64,000 bases of DNA from Terracoccus sp. 273MFTsu3.1 (GTDB lineage Bacteria > Actinomycetota > Actinomycetes > Actinomycetales > Dermatophilaceae): assembly GCF_000383675.1 (NCBI RefSeq), contig NZ_KB911820.1:930001-994000 (forward strand), written 5' to 3'. The stretch's first letter is position 1. Each line of letters opens with the position of its first letter. The notes under the pieces are model-generated. The model did no database searches. It was not told the origin of the DNA and saw only the letters and a program-made list of their open reading frames with translations. The translations under genes and the position numbers were made by a program. Below are positions 34,669-42,850 of this stretch, one piece after another.

Positions 34669-36158
34669 CCTCCCAGGTGGTCACCATGCCGGGGCTCGGC
34701 AGCGCCGGTCCCGGCCTCAGGCTCCGGACCCTCATCGTGGGAGCCGGGGCAGCAGGCAAGGCTCTCGCGCGGGACCTGCAGCGGGTCGACGACTTCGGGC
34801 TGTGTCCCGTGGGTTTCCTCGACGACGACCCCTCCAAGCGGCGGGTTCGACACCTCCCCGTGCTCGGCCGGCTGGCCGACGTCCTGCAGGTCGCGACGGC
34901 CGAACGGATCGACGTCGTCGTGCTCGCGATCCCGGGGCTGCCCGAGGCCGAGGTGACCCGGCTGGCCACCGCCGCCGCCCGGGTCGGGGCCAGTGTCCGC
35001 AGGCTGCCGTCGTTCGTGGCCCTGCTGCGACGCGACGTCGTGGGCACGGACATGTGCTCGCTCGACGTCGCGAACCTGATCGGCCGCTGCGAGCTGCACG
35101 TCGCGTCACCGGAGGTCGCCGAGATCATCACGGGCAGAACGGTGCTCGTGACCGGGGCCGGTGGCTCGATCGGCAGCGAGCTGTGCCGCCAGGTCAACGG
35201 CTTCGTGCCGGAGCGCCTCGTCATGCTCGACCACGACGAGTCCAACCTCCACCGCCTCCAGCTCGAGCTGCGGGGAGAGGCGTTCCTCGAGTCGCACGAC
35301 ACCGTCGTGGCCGACATCCGCGATGCCGAGCGCATGCGACAGGTCATGGGGCAGTACAGGCCGCAGGTGGTCTTCCACGCGGCTGCCCTCAAGCACCTCC
35401 CGATGCTCGAGGAGCATCCGTGCGAAGGCGTGAAGTCGAACGTCCAGGGCACCGAGAACGTGCTGGTCGCGGCGGTCGAGGCGGGGGTCGAGCGCTTCGT
35501 CGCCATCTCCACCGACAAGGCCGCTGACCCGACCTCCGTGCTGGGCGCGACGAAGGCCCTCGCCGAGCAGGTGGTCAAGAAGCACGCAGGCGGGCGCACC
35601 GTGGTCTCGGCCGTGCGCTTCGGCAACGTGCTCGGCAGCCGCGGCTCGCTCCTTCCCGTGCTCGTGGCCCAGATGGCGGCGGGACGGGATGTGACCGTGA
35701 CGCATCCGGACGTCACGAGGTACTTCATGACGATCGAGGAGGCGGTCGGTCTCGTGCTCGAGGCAGCGCACCTGACGACCGGCTCGGAGACCTTCGTGCT
35801 CGACATGGGCTCACCCGTCCGGATCGTCGACCTCGTGGCCAACTTCGCACGACAGCTCGGCGTCCGCGACGTGCACGTCAAGTTCACCGGGCTCCGTCCC
35901 GGCGAGAAGCTCCACGAGTCGCTGTTCAGCGACAACGAGGAGTGCCTCCCCACGAGTCATCCACGCATCTTCGGCGCACAGGCCGTCCCCGTGCACGAGC
36001 ACTTCGACGCCCTGATGCTCGCGCTCTACGACGCCGCCCGGCGGAACGCGGCGGACGACGTGCGCCGCGCCCTCGGTGCGGTGCTGCCCGTCTACCACCC
36101 CGAACCCGGCGACGCGTTCGCCCTCCAGACGTCCGCACCGTACCCGGACGACTACTGA
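34665..36158 (+). CDS. CapD/FlaA1-type nucleoside-diphosphate-sugar dehydratase
   Basis: A 497-residue protein with two Rossmann domains. The N-terminal one (TLIVGAGAAGKALARDL, ~23-39) is the CoA-binding-like fold of membrane dehydratases, but the four membrane helices usually before it are missing. The catalytic SDR domain has VTGAGGSIGSE (~162), AALKHLPMLE, ISTDKAADPTSVLGATK and GLRPGEKLHE. Where the catalytic Tyr or Met usually stands before GATK there is Leu. The family removes water from UDP-GlcNAc to give 4-keto-6-deoxy sugars. The ATG overlaps the aminotransferase stop. Confidence 0.9.
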   Translation: MTSQVVTMPGLGSAGPGLRLRTLIVGAGAAGKALARDLQRVDDFGLCPVGFLDDDPSKRRVRHLPVLGRLADVLQVATAERIDVVVLAIPGLPEAEVTRLATAAARVGASVRRLPSFVALLRRDVVGTDMCSLDVANLIGRCELHVASPEVAEIITGRTVLVTGAGGSIGSELCRQVNGFVPERLVMLDHDESNLHRLQLELRGEAFLESHDTVVADIRDAERMRQVMGQYRPQVVFHAAALKHLPMLEEHPCEGVKSNVQGTENVLVAAVEAGVERFVAISTDKAADPTSVLGATKALAEQVVKKHAGGRTVVSAVRFGNVLGSRGSLLPVLVAQMAAGRDVTVTHPDVTRYFMTIEEAVGLVLEAAHLTTGSETFVLDMGSPVRIVDLVANFARQLGVRDVHVKFTGLRPGEKLHESLFSDNEECLPTSHPRIFGAQAVPVHEHFDALMLALYDAARRNAADDVRRALGAVLPVYHPEPGDAFALQTSAPYPDDY

Positions 36159-36192
36159 TGCATCCCGCACCCCACGAGGACAGGTTCGCCCC

Positions 36193-37656
36193 ATGAAGAT
36201 CACCGTCATCGCCGGTCGCGCCGCCGAGCCCACGTCGGACCGGCCGTCAGGCCACCACGAGGCACGGGTGTTCGACAGCGACCGCGTCCCGGCGGACCGA
36301 GACCTCGTCGCGTCGCTGAACTCCGCCACGCTCGGGATGGACCTCGTGGCGCCACCGGTCGTCCTTCCCGACTTCCACCACAAGTCGGCCATGGAGATGC
36401 CGTCGAGCATCGCCGTGGCGACGGCAGGGACGATCCGGCCGACGCTGACGAGCTCCTCGGTCAACTGTGGCATGGCGCTCATCGCCCTGGGCTGCGACCG
36501 ACCGAGCGATGCCGCCGTCAGCGACTTCTACCGTCGGGTGCGCGAGCGCTACCCCTATCCCACGACCAACCGGCGCGACCTGTCGTACCGAGACGTCATC
36601 GCCGCTGCCACCGAGGGCGCCGGCTTCGCCGTCGAGCGGAACGGGGTCGACCCCGCCGAGCTCGAGCGGGTGGAAGAGAGCGGCCGGATCGACCTCGCTC
36701 CGTGGGGCGGCGGCGAGCGTCTCGTCGCAGAGGTCCCCGCGCTGACGTGGCAGCTGGCCCGGCTCCGCTTCGGCACCGTGGGTCCGACGAACCACTTCGT
36801 CGAGCTGCAGGTGGTCGAGGAGATCCTCGACCCGGTCGCCGCCCGGCAGCTCGGGGTCCACGAGGGCCAGGTGACGCTGCAGTACCACGCGGGCGGCGGC
36901 GTGCTGACGGGCGAGATCGGTCACCTGTTCGCCCGCCGACGTGACACCGCCCGCGTCATGCGGGCGGCGATGGCGGTCCAGAAGCCGTTGTTCCACCTCG
37001 CCACGGCGCGATCCACGCAGCAGGTCCGCGAGCGGATGCGCCTCTTCTTCACCGCGGCGTGCCCGCCGGTCGGTCTCGACTCGGACGAGGGGAAGCGGCT
37101 CATGCTCGCCAACGCCGCGGCCATGAACTACGGCTTCGCGTTCCGCATGGCGACCTACCAGGCGCTGCGGCAGCTGGCGACAGAAGCCTTCGGCGGCGCC
37201 CCGGGCCGGCTCGTCGTCGACTCGCCCCACAACTCGATCTACGAGGAGGACGTCGCGGGGGAACGTGCCGTCGTGCACCGCCACAACTCGTGCCGCGCCT
37301 ACCCGGCGCACCTCATGGCGCCCGGGACCACCTTCGCCCAGACGGGTCAGGCAGTCCTGCTGCCCGGGACGCACCGGACGTCCTCGTACCTCGCGGTCGC
37401 CGGCCCGTCCAGCGGCCAGAGCCTCCACTCCGCCTGCCACGGGGCGGGCACCGTCATCGACCAGTTCGCGACGAGCGGGGCCTCCCAGCCCGATCCCGCG
37501 GGGCGCTCCACGCTCCGGTTCCGCTACGACGACACCGCGCCGTGCGAGACGGCGCACCTCGACGACGCCGGGGTCAACGCGGCGATGTCCGTGCTCTCGA
37601 GCCATCGGATCATCCGTCCCGTCGCCCGGATGCGGCCCTTCGCCGTCCTGCACTAG
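36193..37656 (+). CDS. divergent RtcB-like RNA-ligase family protein
   Basis: A 487-residue protein matching RtcB, the GTP/manganese-dependent RNA 3'-phosphate ligase. Conserved blocks are DFHHKSAMEMPSS, SSSVNCGMAL, FGTVGPTNHFVELQ, QYHAGGG, DSPHNSIYEED and HSACHGAGT. Against Pyrococcus RtcB (D95, C98, H203, H234, H329, nucleophile H404) it has S89, C92, H201, H232, H346 and H416: every His and Cys is kept with nearly the same spacing, but the metal-binding Asp is Ser. The RKGA guanine-contact block reads RHNS, and the C-terminal Lys is absent (ends RPFAVLH). It lies in the middle of a polysaccharide operon, an odd setting for RNA repair. Activity is uncertain. The ATG at 36193 has GAGGA 13 bases upstream. 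Confidence 0.85.
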   Translation: MKITVIAGRAAEPTSDRPSGHHEARVFDSDRVPADRDLVASLNSATLGMDLVAPPVVLPDFHHKSAMEMPSSIAVATAGTIRPTLTSSSVNCGMALIALGCDRPSDAAVSDFYRRVRERYPYPTTNRRDLSYRDVIAAATEGAGFAVERNGVDPAELERVEESGRIDLAPWGGGERLVAEVPALTWQLARLRFGTVGPTNHFVELQVVEEILDPVAARQLGVHEGQVTLQYHAGGGVLTGEIGHLFARRRDTARVMRAAMAVQKPLFHLATARSTQQVRERMRLFFTAACPPVGLDSDEGKRLMLANAAAMNYGFAFRMATYQALRQLATEAFGGAPGRLVVDSPHNSIYEEDVAGERAVVHRHNSCRAYPAHLMAPGTTFAQTGQAVLLPGTHRTSSYLAVAGPSSGQSLHSACHGAGTVIDQFATSGASQPDPAGRSTLRFRYDDTAPCETAHLDDAGVNAAMSVLSSHRIIRPVARMRPFAVLH

Positions 37657-37685
37657 TCCCCGCCTGGTCCTGAAGGAGAGAGCAC

Positions 37686-39140
37686 ATGCGCTTCGACGAA
37701 GCCTTCCGCCGGCTGATCGGCGGCTACTGGTGGCTGATCGGGTTGCTCGTCCTGGTGACGTCACTGGCCGCAGGCGTCTACGCCACGAACCAGGACGCGC
37801 AGTACCAGGCCTCTGCCCGTGTCCAGATGTCGGGCGGCCTCGCGAGCACCAACGTGCAGGCGGACGCGGCGACCCAGTGGCTCCAGGGTGTCATCACGAC
37901 CCCGAACATGGTGCGTCAGGCGATGGCCGCGGCGGGGATCACGGGCGACCCGAGCCGCTTCGCCACCCACTCGATCGCCGTGAACCGGGTGGGCGTCTCC
38001 ACGGTCAACGACGTGCTCGTCACCACGGGCAACGCGGACCGGTCGGTCATCGTCGCGAACTCGCTCGTCCAGCAGGCCCTCAGGTACGCCAACACCACCC
38101 ACCAGAGCGACGCCGTCAAGATGGCCTCGCTCAACAAGCAGATCGACCGCTTCACCAAGGAGCGGGACAGTCTGATCCACCAGCTGGCGTCGGCGTCCCC
38201 GGGGGCGGTGCTCGAGCTGCAGGCCCGGATCGCGGCGGACGCGCCCACTCTGACGGATCTGCTGCGCCAGCGCTCCGACCTCGTCCTCGCCTCGTCGCAG
38301 CGCTCGAGCATCGGTCTGCTCGACCCCGCCGTGGCCTCGACGGAGCCGGTCGGTCCACGGGTGGGCCAGCTGGTGGCGCTGGCGGCCCTGGCTGCGCTGA
38401 TCCTCGCCCTGGGGATCGTCGCCCTCATCGAGGCGGTGCACCCGCGGGTCCGAGGCCGGCGGTGGGTCGCAGGCGAGCTCGAGGCGCCCCTGCTCGGCCA
38501 CCTTCCGACCCTGAACCTCACCAGCACGAAGGGGGCCCGTGCACTCCGGGAGTTCGGCACGGCAGCCACCGTGGTCGCCGCTCGGTACGGCGGGCGGCCG
38601 GTTCTGCTGCTCCCCGTCGAGACGTCGCACGACCGGTGGGCCGCACACGCCTGCGACGAGCTCGAGGCGCTCACCGGACTGCGCCTCGAGCATGATCCCG
38701 ATGCGGCGATCGCGCTGTCCGGCTCCGCAGGGCGCGACGTCGACGGACCCGTCGTGATCGCCCTGAGCCCGGCGGTCGAGTCGCAACGCAGCCTCGAGGA
38801 CGTGGTCTGCAGGGCTGCTGCGATGCAGTGGCCGATCGTCGGCGTGCTCACCTTCCGGCGCCGGCTCCTGCTCGACCGATGGACCCTGGCCCGGGGCGGC
38901 CCCCGCGCGCCGCGACCGCCCATCACGCCGGTGGCGCCCACCACGTCGACGACGTCGATGACATCGACGGACCCGGACTCGCCGGACACGCCCGAAACGC
39001 AGGAGACGCCGGCGTCCACGACCGCCCCGACGCCGTCCGTCCCCTCCGGTGCGGGTGTACGGACGGCGGCGCCCGAGCCCGCGCGGCGGACCGCCGACCA
39101 CGGGGCGCTCAACGGGCGGAAGCTCGGGAGCATGCCGTGA
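37686..39140 (+). CDS. Wzz/chain-length-determinant-like membrane protein
   Basis: A 484-residue protein with one N-terminal membrane helix (YWWLIGLLVLVTSLAAGVYA) and a second near 225-250 (LVALAALAALILALGIVALI), enclosing an extracellular Wzz-type domain with a coiled coil (LNKQIDRFTKERDSLIHQL). The cytoplasmic part resembles a tyrosine autokinase in layout but has no Walker A motif, so it is probably not a kinase. The C-terminus is a disordered Thr/Pro/Ser tail. It should set polymer length or link polymerase to export. GAAGGAGAG before the ATG is a strong ribosome site; the stop overlaps the next GTG. Confidence 0.85.
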   Translation: MRFDEAFRRLIGGYWWLIGLLVLVTSLAAGVYATNQDAQYQASARVQMSGGLASTNVQADAATQWLQGVITTPNMVRQAMAAAGITGDPSRFATHSIAVNRVGVSTVNDVLVTTGNADRSVIVANSLVQQALRYANTTHQSDAVKMASLNKQIDRFTKERDSLIHQLASASPGAVLELQARIAADAPTLTDLLRQRSDLVLASSQRSSIGLLDPAVASTEPVGPRVGQLVALAALAALILALGIVALIEAVHPRVRGRRWVAGELEAPLLGHLPTLNLTSTKGARALREFGTAATVVAARYGGRPVLLLPVETSHDRWAAHACDELEALTGLRLEHDPDAAIALSGSAGRDVDGPVVIALSPAVESQRSLEDVVCRAAAMQWPIVGVLTFRRRLLLDRWTLARGGPRAPRPPITPVAPTTSTTSMTSTDPDSPDTPETQETPASTTAPTPSVPSGAGVRTAAPEPARRTADHGALNGRKLGSMP

Positions 39141-40258
39141 GCCGTCGAGCCACGTCGTGCGGCCTGGTCCTCGAGGTTCGCTCGTCCTCCAGGGCCATGA
39201 GGGGCGTGACGGAACGTGCCTTCGGCGACCGGTCAGGGGCGGCCCCTCCCTCGCAGGAGACGGAGGTTCCCCGCGGGACGGCCGCACTCCTCACCCCGGA
39301 CGTCGTGGTGACGGTCGAGTCCACGCACGCGCCCTTCGACCTCCGCGATCTGACGCCGGTCACGCGCGGAGCCGCCGGGGACGGCCGCCGGGTGGTCCTC
39401 GCGGATGCGTGCGGCAGCGGACTCGACCTGCTCGTCGAGCCGTCCTCCGGGACGCTCGCCGTCACCGCGAGGTCCCGACCGCTGGCCCGGCACCGTGCCC
39501 TGCGCCTCGTGACGCCGGGACGGACCGAGCTGCTGTGGCGAGCCGCTCTCCTTCAGTACCCGACGCTCTGGTGGGGCGGGGTCCGCGGGGACGTGCCGCT
39601 GCACGTGTCGGCGGCCCAGGTCCGGGGCCAGGGCGTGGTCCTCGCCGGCCCGGGGGGAGTGGGCAAGTCCACCCTGCTCGCCGGCCTCGGTCGCGAGGAC
39701 GGGACCCCGGTGAGCGACAACCTCTGCACCTACGACGGTGAGCAGCTCAACGCGCTGCCCGAGCCGCGGCGCGTCGAGGGCGCAACGGTGGGGTCCGGGC
39801 ACCGGCGGATGCCGCACGGTCGCGTCGAGCAGCCGTGGGACTCCCGGCAGGACAGCATCGTCCCCACCCTCGTGGTCGTGCTCCGGCGAGGCACCGGCGA
39901 CCGGGCCGCCCTCCGGGCGATCCCACCGGCCGTGGCCGCCCGCGCGCTCGTCACCGGTACCTACGCGGCCGGCGAGCTGCGACGGTACTGGGCCTTCGCC
40001 GCCACCCTCGCCCTCGGCACGGGTCTCGGGCCGGCGCACCCCGCGATCGTCAGCGGGGCAGAACGTCTGGCTCGGTCCGTACCCTGCGTGGAGGTGGTGC
40101 TGCCGGGCCGGCCGGTGGCCTCCCTCGCCGAGCTCGTCGACCTCGCGGTCGGCGTCGGTCGTCACCCCGCCGCCGCCGAGCAGACCGAGCCGCTCGAGCC
40201 TCTCGAGCTCTCTCCCCTGGCGGTCCCGGGCCCCCCGCTGACGCGAGCACGGCCATGA
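39137..40258 (+). CDS. HprK-like P-loop kinase
   Basis: A 373-residue protein with a P-loop GPGGVGKST at about residues 171-179, preceded by VLAG and followed by VSDNLCTYDGEQ, the layout of HPr-kinase-like proteins. The N-terminal half is variable. The family's classical substrate, HPr, is not encoded here; relatives in polysaccharide and peptide clusters phosphorylate other, mostly unknown targets. The GTG start (VSRRATSCG) overlaps the Wzz-like stop (GTGA), and its own stop overlaps the next ATG. Confidence 0.75.
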   Translation: MSRRATSCGLVLEVRSSSRAMRGVTERAFGDRSGAAPPSQETEVPRGTAALLTPDVVVTVESTHAPFDLRDLTPVTRGAAGDGRRVVLADACGSGLDLLVEPSSGTLAVTARSRPLARHRALRLVTPGRTELLWRAALLQYPTLWWGGVRGDVPLHVSAAQVRGQGVVLAGPGGVGKSTLLAGLGREDGTPVSDNLCTYDGEQLNALPEPRRVEGATVGSGHRRMPHGRVEQPWDSRQDSIVPTLVVVLRRGTGDRAALRAIPPAVAARALVTGTYAAGELRRYWAFAATLALGTGLGPAHPAIVSGAERLARSVPCVEVVLPGRPVASLAELVDLAVGVGRHPAAAEQTEPLEPLELSPLAVPGPPLTRARP

Positions 40259-41430
40259 GCCAGCGGGTGGCGCACATCATCACGCGGTGCGTTGCAGGCG
40301 CCGGAGGTGTTGCGGTGCGTGGCGCGGTGAGCCTGCCCCCGGACCTCTACCGGAGCACGCTCATCGTCGGGTCTGGGGACATCCTGCTCGACACCGCTCG
40401 CGCCCACGGGGTCGAGGTCGTCGTCGTGCCCGAGCTGGTGTCCCCGATCAGCCCGATGCAGGACGCCCGAGCCCTGAGGTCGCTCGACAGGCTCGTCCGG
40501 GCCGGGGAGTTCGACGTCGTCCACACGCACAGCGCCAAGGCCGGCGTACTCGGTCGCGTCGCCGCCGCCAGGGCGGGGGTGCCGCGCGTGGTGCACACCA
40601 TGCACGGGTTCCCTTGGCACGACTTCCAGTCCGCCGCAGTGCGTCAGGCCTACATTCGCACCGAGCGTCGACTGTCGCACGTCACCGACATCTACCTCGC
40701 GGTCGGCACGGGCGTCGCGGTCGAGGCCCTGCGCCGCCGGGTCGCGAGGCCCGAGCAGCTCGTCACGATCGGACCAGCCGTGGAGCCGGCGTCGGTCACC
40801 CTGTCTCCGGCCTCACGCGCCCGCGCCCGGGCGCTCCTGGGACTGCGCCAGGACGCGACCGTCGTCGGCACGGTGGGCCGGATGGACTTCCAGAAGGCAC
40901 CCGAGGTCATGCTCGAGGCGTTGACCCGGATGACCGTCCCCGCCACGCTCGTCTGGGTGGGTGGCGGCCCCCTCCTCGAGGAGACGGCCCGCCGGGCGCG
41001 CAGCCTGGGGATCGAGGACCGGGTGCTGCTGCTGGGCAACCGGGACGACGTGGCCCGGCTCCTCCCCGCCTTCGACGTCTTCGCGATGTCGAGCCGCTAC
41101 GAGGGCCTCCCGTGCGCCATCGTCGAGGCCCAGGGGTGCGGTGTGCCGGTGGTGGCGACATCGGTCAACGCCGTCTCCGACGTCGTCGTGCCCGGAGTGA
41201 CCGGTCTGCTCGTCGCGCCCCAGAACCCGGGCGAGCTCGCCCGGGCGGTCGACCACGCGTTGACGCACCCGCTGCAGGCCGCCGCGTGGGCGGACCGGGC
41301 CATGGCGCAGCTCGGCGCCCGCTACGACGCGAGCACGCTGGGCACCACCCTCTGTGAGGTCTACACGCCGGAACCGGCCGCCGGCCGCCCGCATCCGGCA
41401 ACGGTCGCCCGATGGGACCGGGCCTCGTGA
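40255..41430 (+). CDS. family 4-type glycosyltransferase
   Basis: A 391-residue GT-B glycosyltransferase. The acceptor domain has VAHIITRCVAGAGGVAVRGA and VVHTHSAKAGVLGR; the donor domain has VGTVGRMDFQKAPEVMLEAL, VWVGGGPLLEE and the EX7E motif in YEGLPCAIVEAQGCGVPVVA. It transfers a sugar from a nucleotide donor to the growing lipid-linked repeat unit. It is the only clear glycosyltransferase besides the priming enzyme, so the repeat unit is either simple or completed by enzymes encoded elsewhere. The ATG overlaps the previous stop. Confidence 0.93.
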   Translation: MSQRVAHIITRCVAGAGGVAVRGAVSLPPDLYRSTLIVGSGDILLDTARAHGVEVVVVPELVSPISPMQDARALRSLDRLVRAGEFDVVHTHSAKAGVLGRVAAARAGVPRVVHTMHGFPWHDFQSAAVRQAYIRTERRLSHVTDIYLAVGTGVAVEALRRRVARPEQLVTIGPAVEPASVTLSPASRARARALLGLRQDATVVGTVGRMDFQKAPEVMLEALTRMTVPATLVWVGGGPLLEETARRARSLGIEDRVLLLGNRDDVARLLPAFDVFAMSSRYEGLPCAIVEAQGCGVPVVATSVNAVSDVVVPGVTGLLVAPQNPGELARAVDHALTHPLQAAAWADRAMAQLGARYDASTLGTTLCEVYTPEPAAGRPHPATVARWDRAS

Positions 41431-41849
41431 CCGCCGTCGACGCCGCCCTCGCCCTGCTCGTGCCCCCGGGGACCCCGGTGGTCGTCGTGCCCGGCACCGG
41501 GTCGGCGGCGCGGACCGCAGTTCCGCAGGTCTCCTCGGGTGACCAGCTCGTCCTGCTCACGGACCGCCGTCTCGGTGCCCGCCGTCTCCGACACCTTGCG
41601 CGGGAGGCAGGTCTCGTCGTCGACCGAGAGCTGGTCGTGCTGCCCAACCTGCGCGCGGCCGCGTTCGTCGTCGAGGATGCGGTCGAGAGCATGAGCTGGT
41701 TCTGGAACGCGTTCGCGACCGTGCCTCCCGGGCTCTCGAGAGGCTCCCTGATCGTCAGCGCCCTGACCCGCGCCGGTCGCCCTCGCCCGGTCGTCCGCTG
41801 GGTCGGCCGTCTCGTGCCCGGGCGCATGGTCATCGGCCACCGCCCATGA
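41427..41849 (+). CDS. small hypothetical protein of the polysaccharide operon
   Basis: A 140-residue protein, not recognised with certainty. Strand-helix alternation ([56 protein letters not shown]) and the ending VESMSWFWNAFATVPP suggest a cut-down Rossmann or methyltransferase-like fold without a cofactor-binding Gly motif. The GTG at 41427 gives the four-base overlap used at most junctions of this operon; an ATG at 41412 is the alternative. The next gene overlaps its stop, so it probably works with the APH-like kinase. Confidence 0.6.
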   Translation: MTAVDAALALLVPPGTPVVVVPGTGSAARTAVPQVSSGDQLVLLTDRRLGARRLRHLAREAGLVVDRELVVLPNLRAAAFVVEDAVESMSWFWNAFATVPPGLSRGSLIVSALTRAGRPRPVVRWVGRLVPGRMVIGHRP

Positions 41850-42850
41850 CCACCTTCGCCGGCGCGGCATCCGCCCCCGACCTCGTCCTCGTCGGTGACG
41901 TCCTTCGGCAGCACCTGGGGCCGCGTGACGTCCGGCTCGCGGTCGTGGCCATGTCGCGCGATGACAACCCCAAGGCGGTCGTCATCGCGACCCCGGTCGG
42001 GGCCCGTGGGCCGGCCCTCGCCGTGAAGGTCGCGCTGACGCCGGCTGCCGTCGAGTCGGTGCGCACCGAGGCGGCGGGGCTCGAGCGGGTGCGCGACCTC
42101 GACCCGGGCCTCGTCGACGGCACCGTCCCGGGTCTCGTCGCCGTGCACGAGGCCTCGGGCTGCACCCTCCTCGTCACCACGGTGGCGCCGGGCCGCCCGC
42201 TCTCCGTGGACTACCACCGGTGGCACCACTGCGCGCGCCCGCGCGCCGTGGGCGCCGACTTCGACGCGGCGAGTGCCTGGCTCACCCGGCTCCACCCGGT
42301 CGTGGTCCCCCCTGCGCCCGAGCCGGACGTCGGCGACGCGCTGCTCGCCCGCTGGCCCGGCGACGGGATCGCCGAGATGGCCGCAGAGGTGTGTCGTCGC
42401 GCGCGGGAGCGCCTCGGCGAGCTGGACGCGGCACACGTCGTGCACGGCGACTTCTGGTGCGGCAACATCCTGCGCTCGGGTCCGCGCGTCACCGGCGTCG
42501 TCGACTGGGAGCACGTCCGCTTCGGTGCCGCCCCGCTCTGGGACCGCGTCCGGTTCGCGTTGGCCTACACGCTCTACCTCGACCGGCACACCGCAGCTGG
42601 CGCCCGCGTGCACGGCCACGGCGACCTGAGGGCGGGGGCTTGGGGTGACCCCGTGCGCCACCTGCTGGCCGGACGGGGTTGGTACGCCGAGCGCGTGGCC
42701 ACGTTCATCGCCCCGGGGCTGGGGCCGGGTCCCTCGACCACGACGTGGCGTGACGCGCTCCTCGTCGGTCTCGGTGAGGTCGCGGCGAGCAGTGACCAGC
42801 CCGAGTTCGCCCGGGCACACGTGCGGCTGCTCGCGGAGGTGCGGTCATGA
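41846..42850 (+). CDS. APH/choline-kinase-like phosphotransferase
   Basis: A 334-residue protein with the catalytic loop VVHGDFWCGNIL (~199-210) and metal-binding VVDWEHVRFG (~221-230), the signature of aminoglycoside phosphotransferase and choline kinase-like enzymes. An N-terminal lobe Lys is in ALAVKVAL. In a polysaccharide operon the likely acceptor is a sugar or an alcohol substituent (for example choline or ethanolamine) rather than an antibiotic; this is inference. The ATG and TGA both overlap their neighbours by four bases. Confidence 0.8.
   Translation: MTTFAGAASAPDLVLVGDVLRQHLGPRDVRLAVVAMSRDDNPKAVVIATPVGARGPALAVKVALTPAAVESVRTEAAGLERVRDLDPGLVDGTVPGLVAVHEASGCTLLVTTVAPGRPLSVDYHRWHHCARPRAVGADFDAASAWLTRLHPVVVPPAPEPDVGDALLARWPGDGIAEMAAEVCRRARERLGELDAAHVVHGDFWCGNILRSGPRVTGVVDWEHVRFGAAPLWDRVRFALAYTLYLDRHTAAGARVHGHGDLRAGAWGDPVRHLLAGRGWYAERVATFIAPGLGPGPSTTTWRDALLVGLGEVAASSDQPEFARAHVRLLAEVRS

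Noticed and set aside
41846-42850. Antibiotic-resistance aminoglycoside phosphotransferase
   Set aside because: Only the general kinase fold is shared; its position inside a coupled polysaccharide operon argues for another acceptor.
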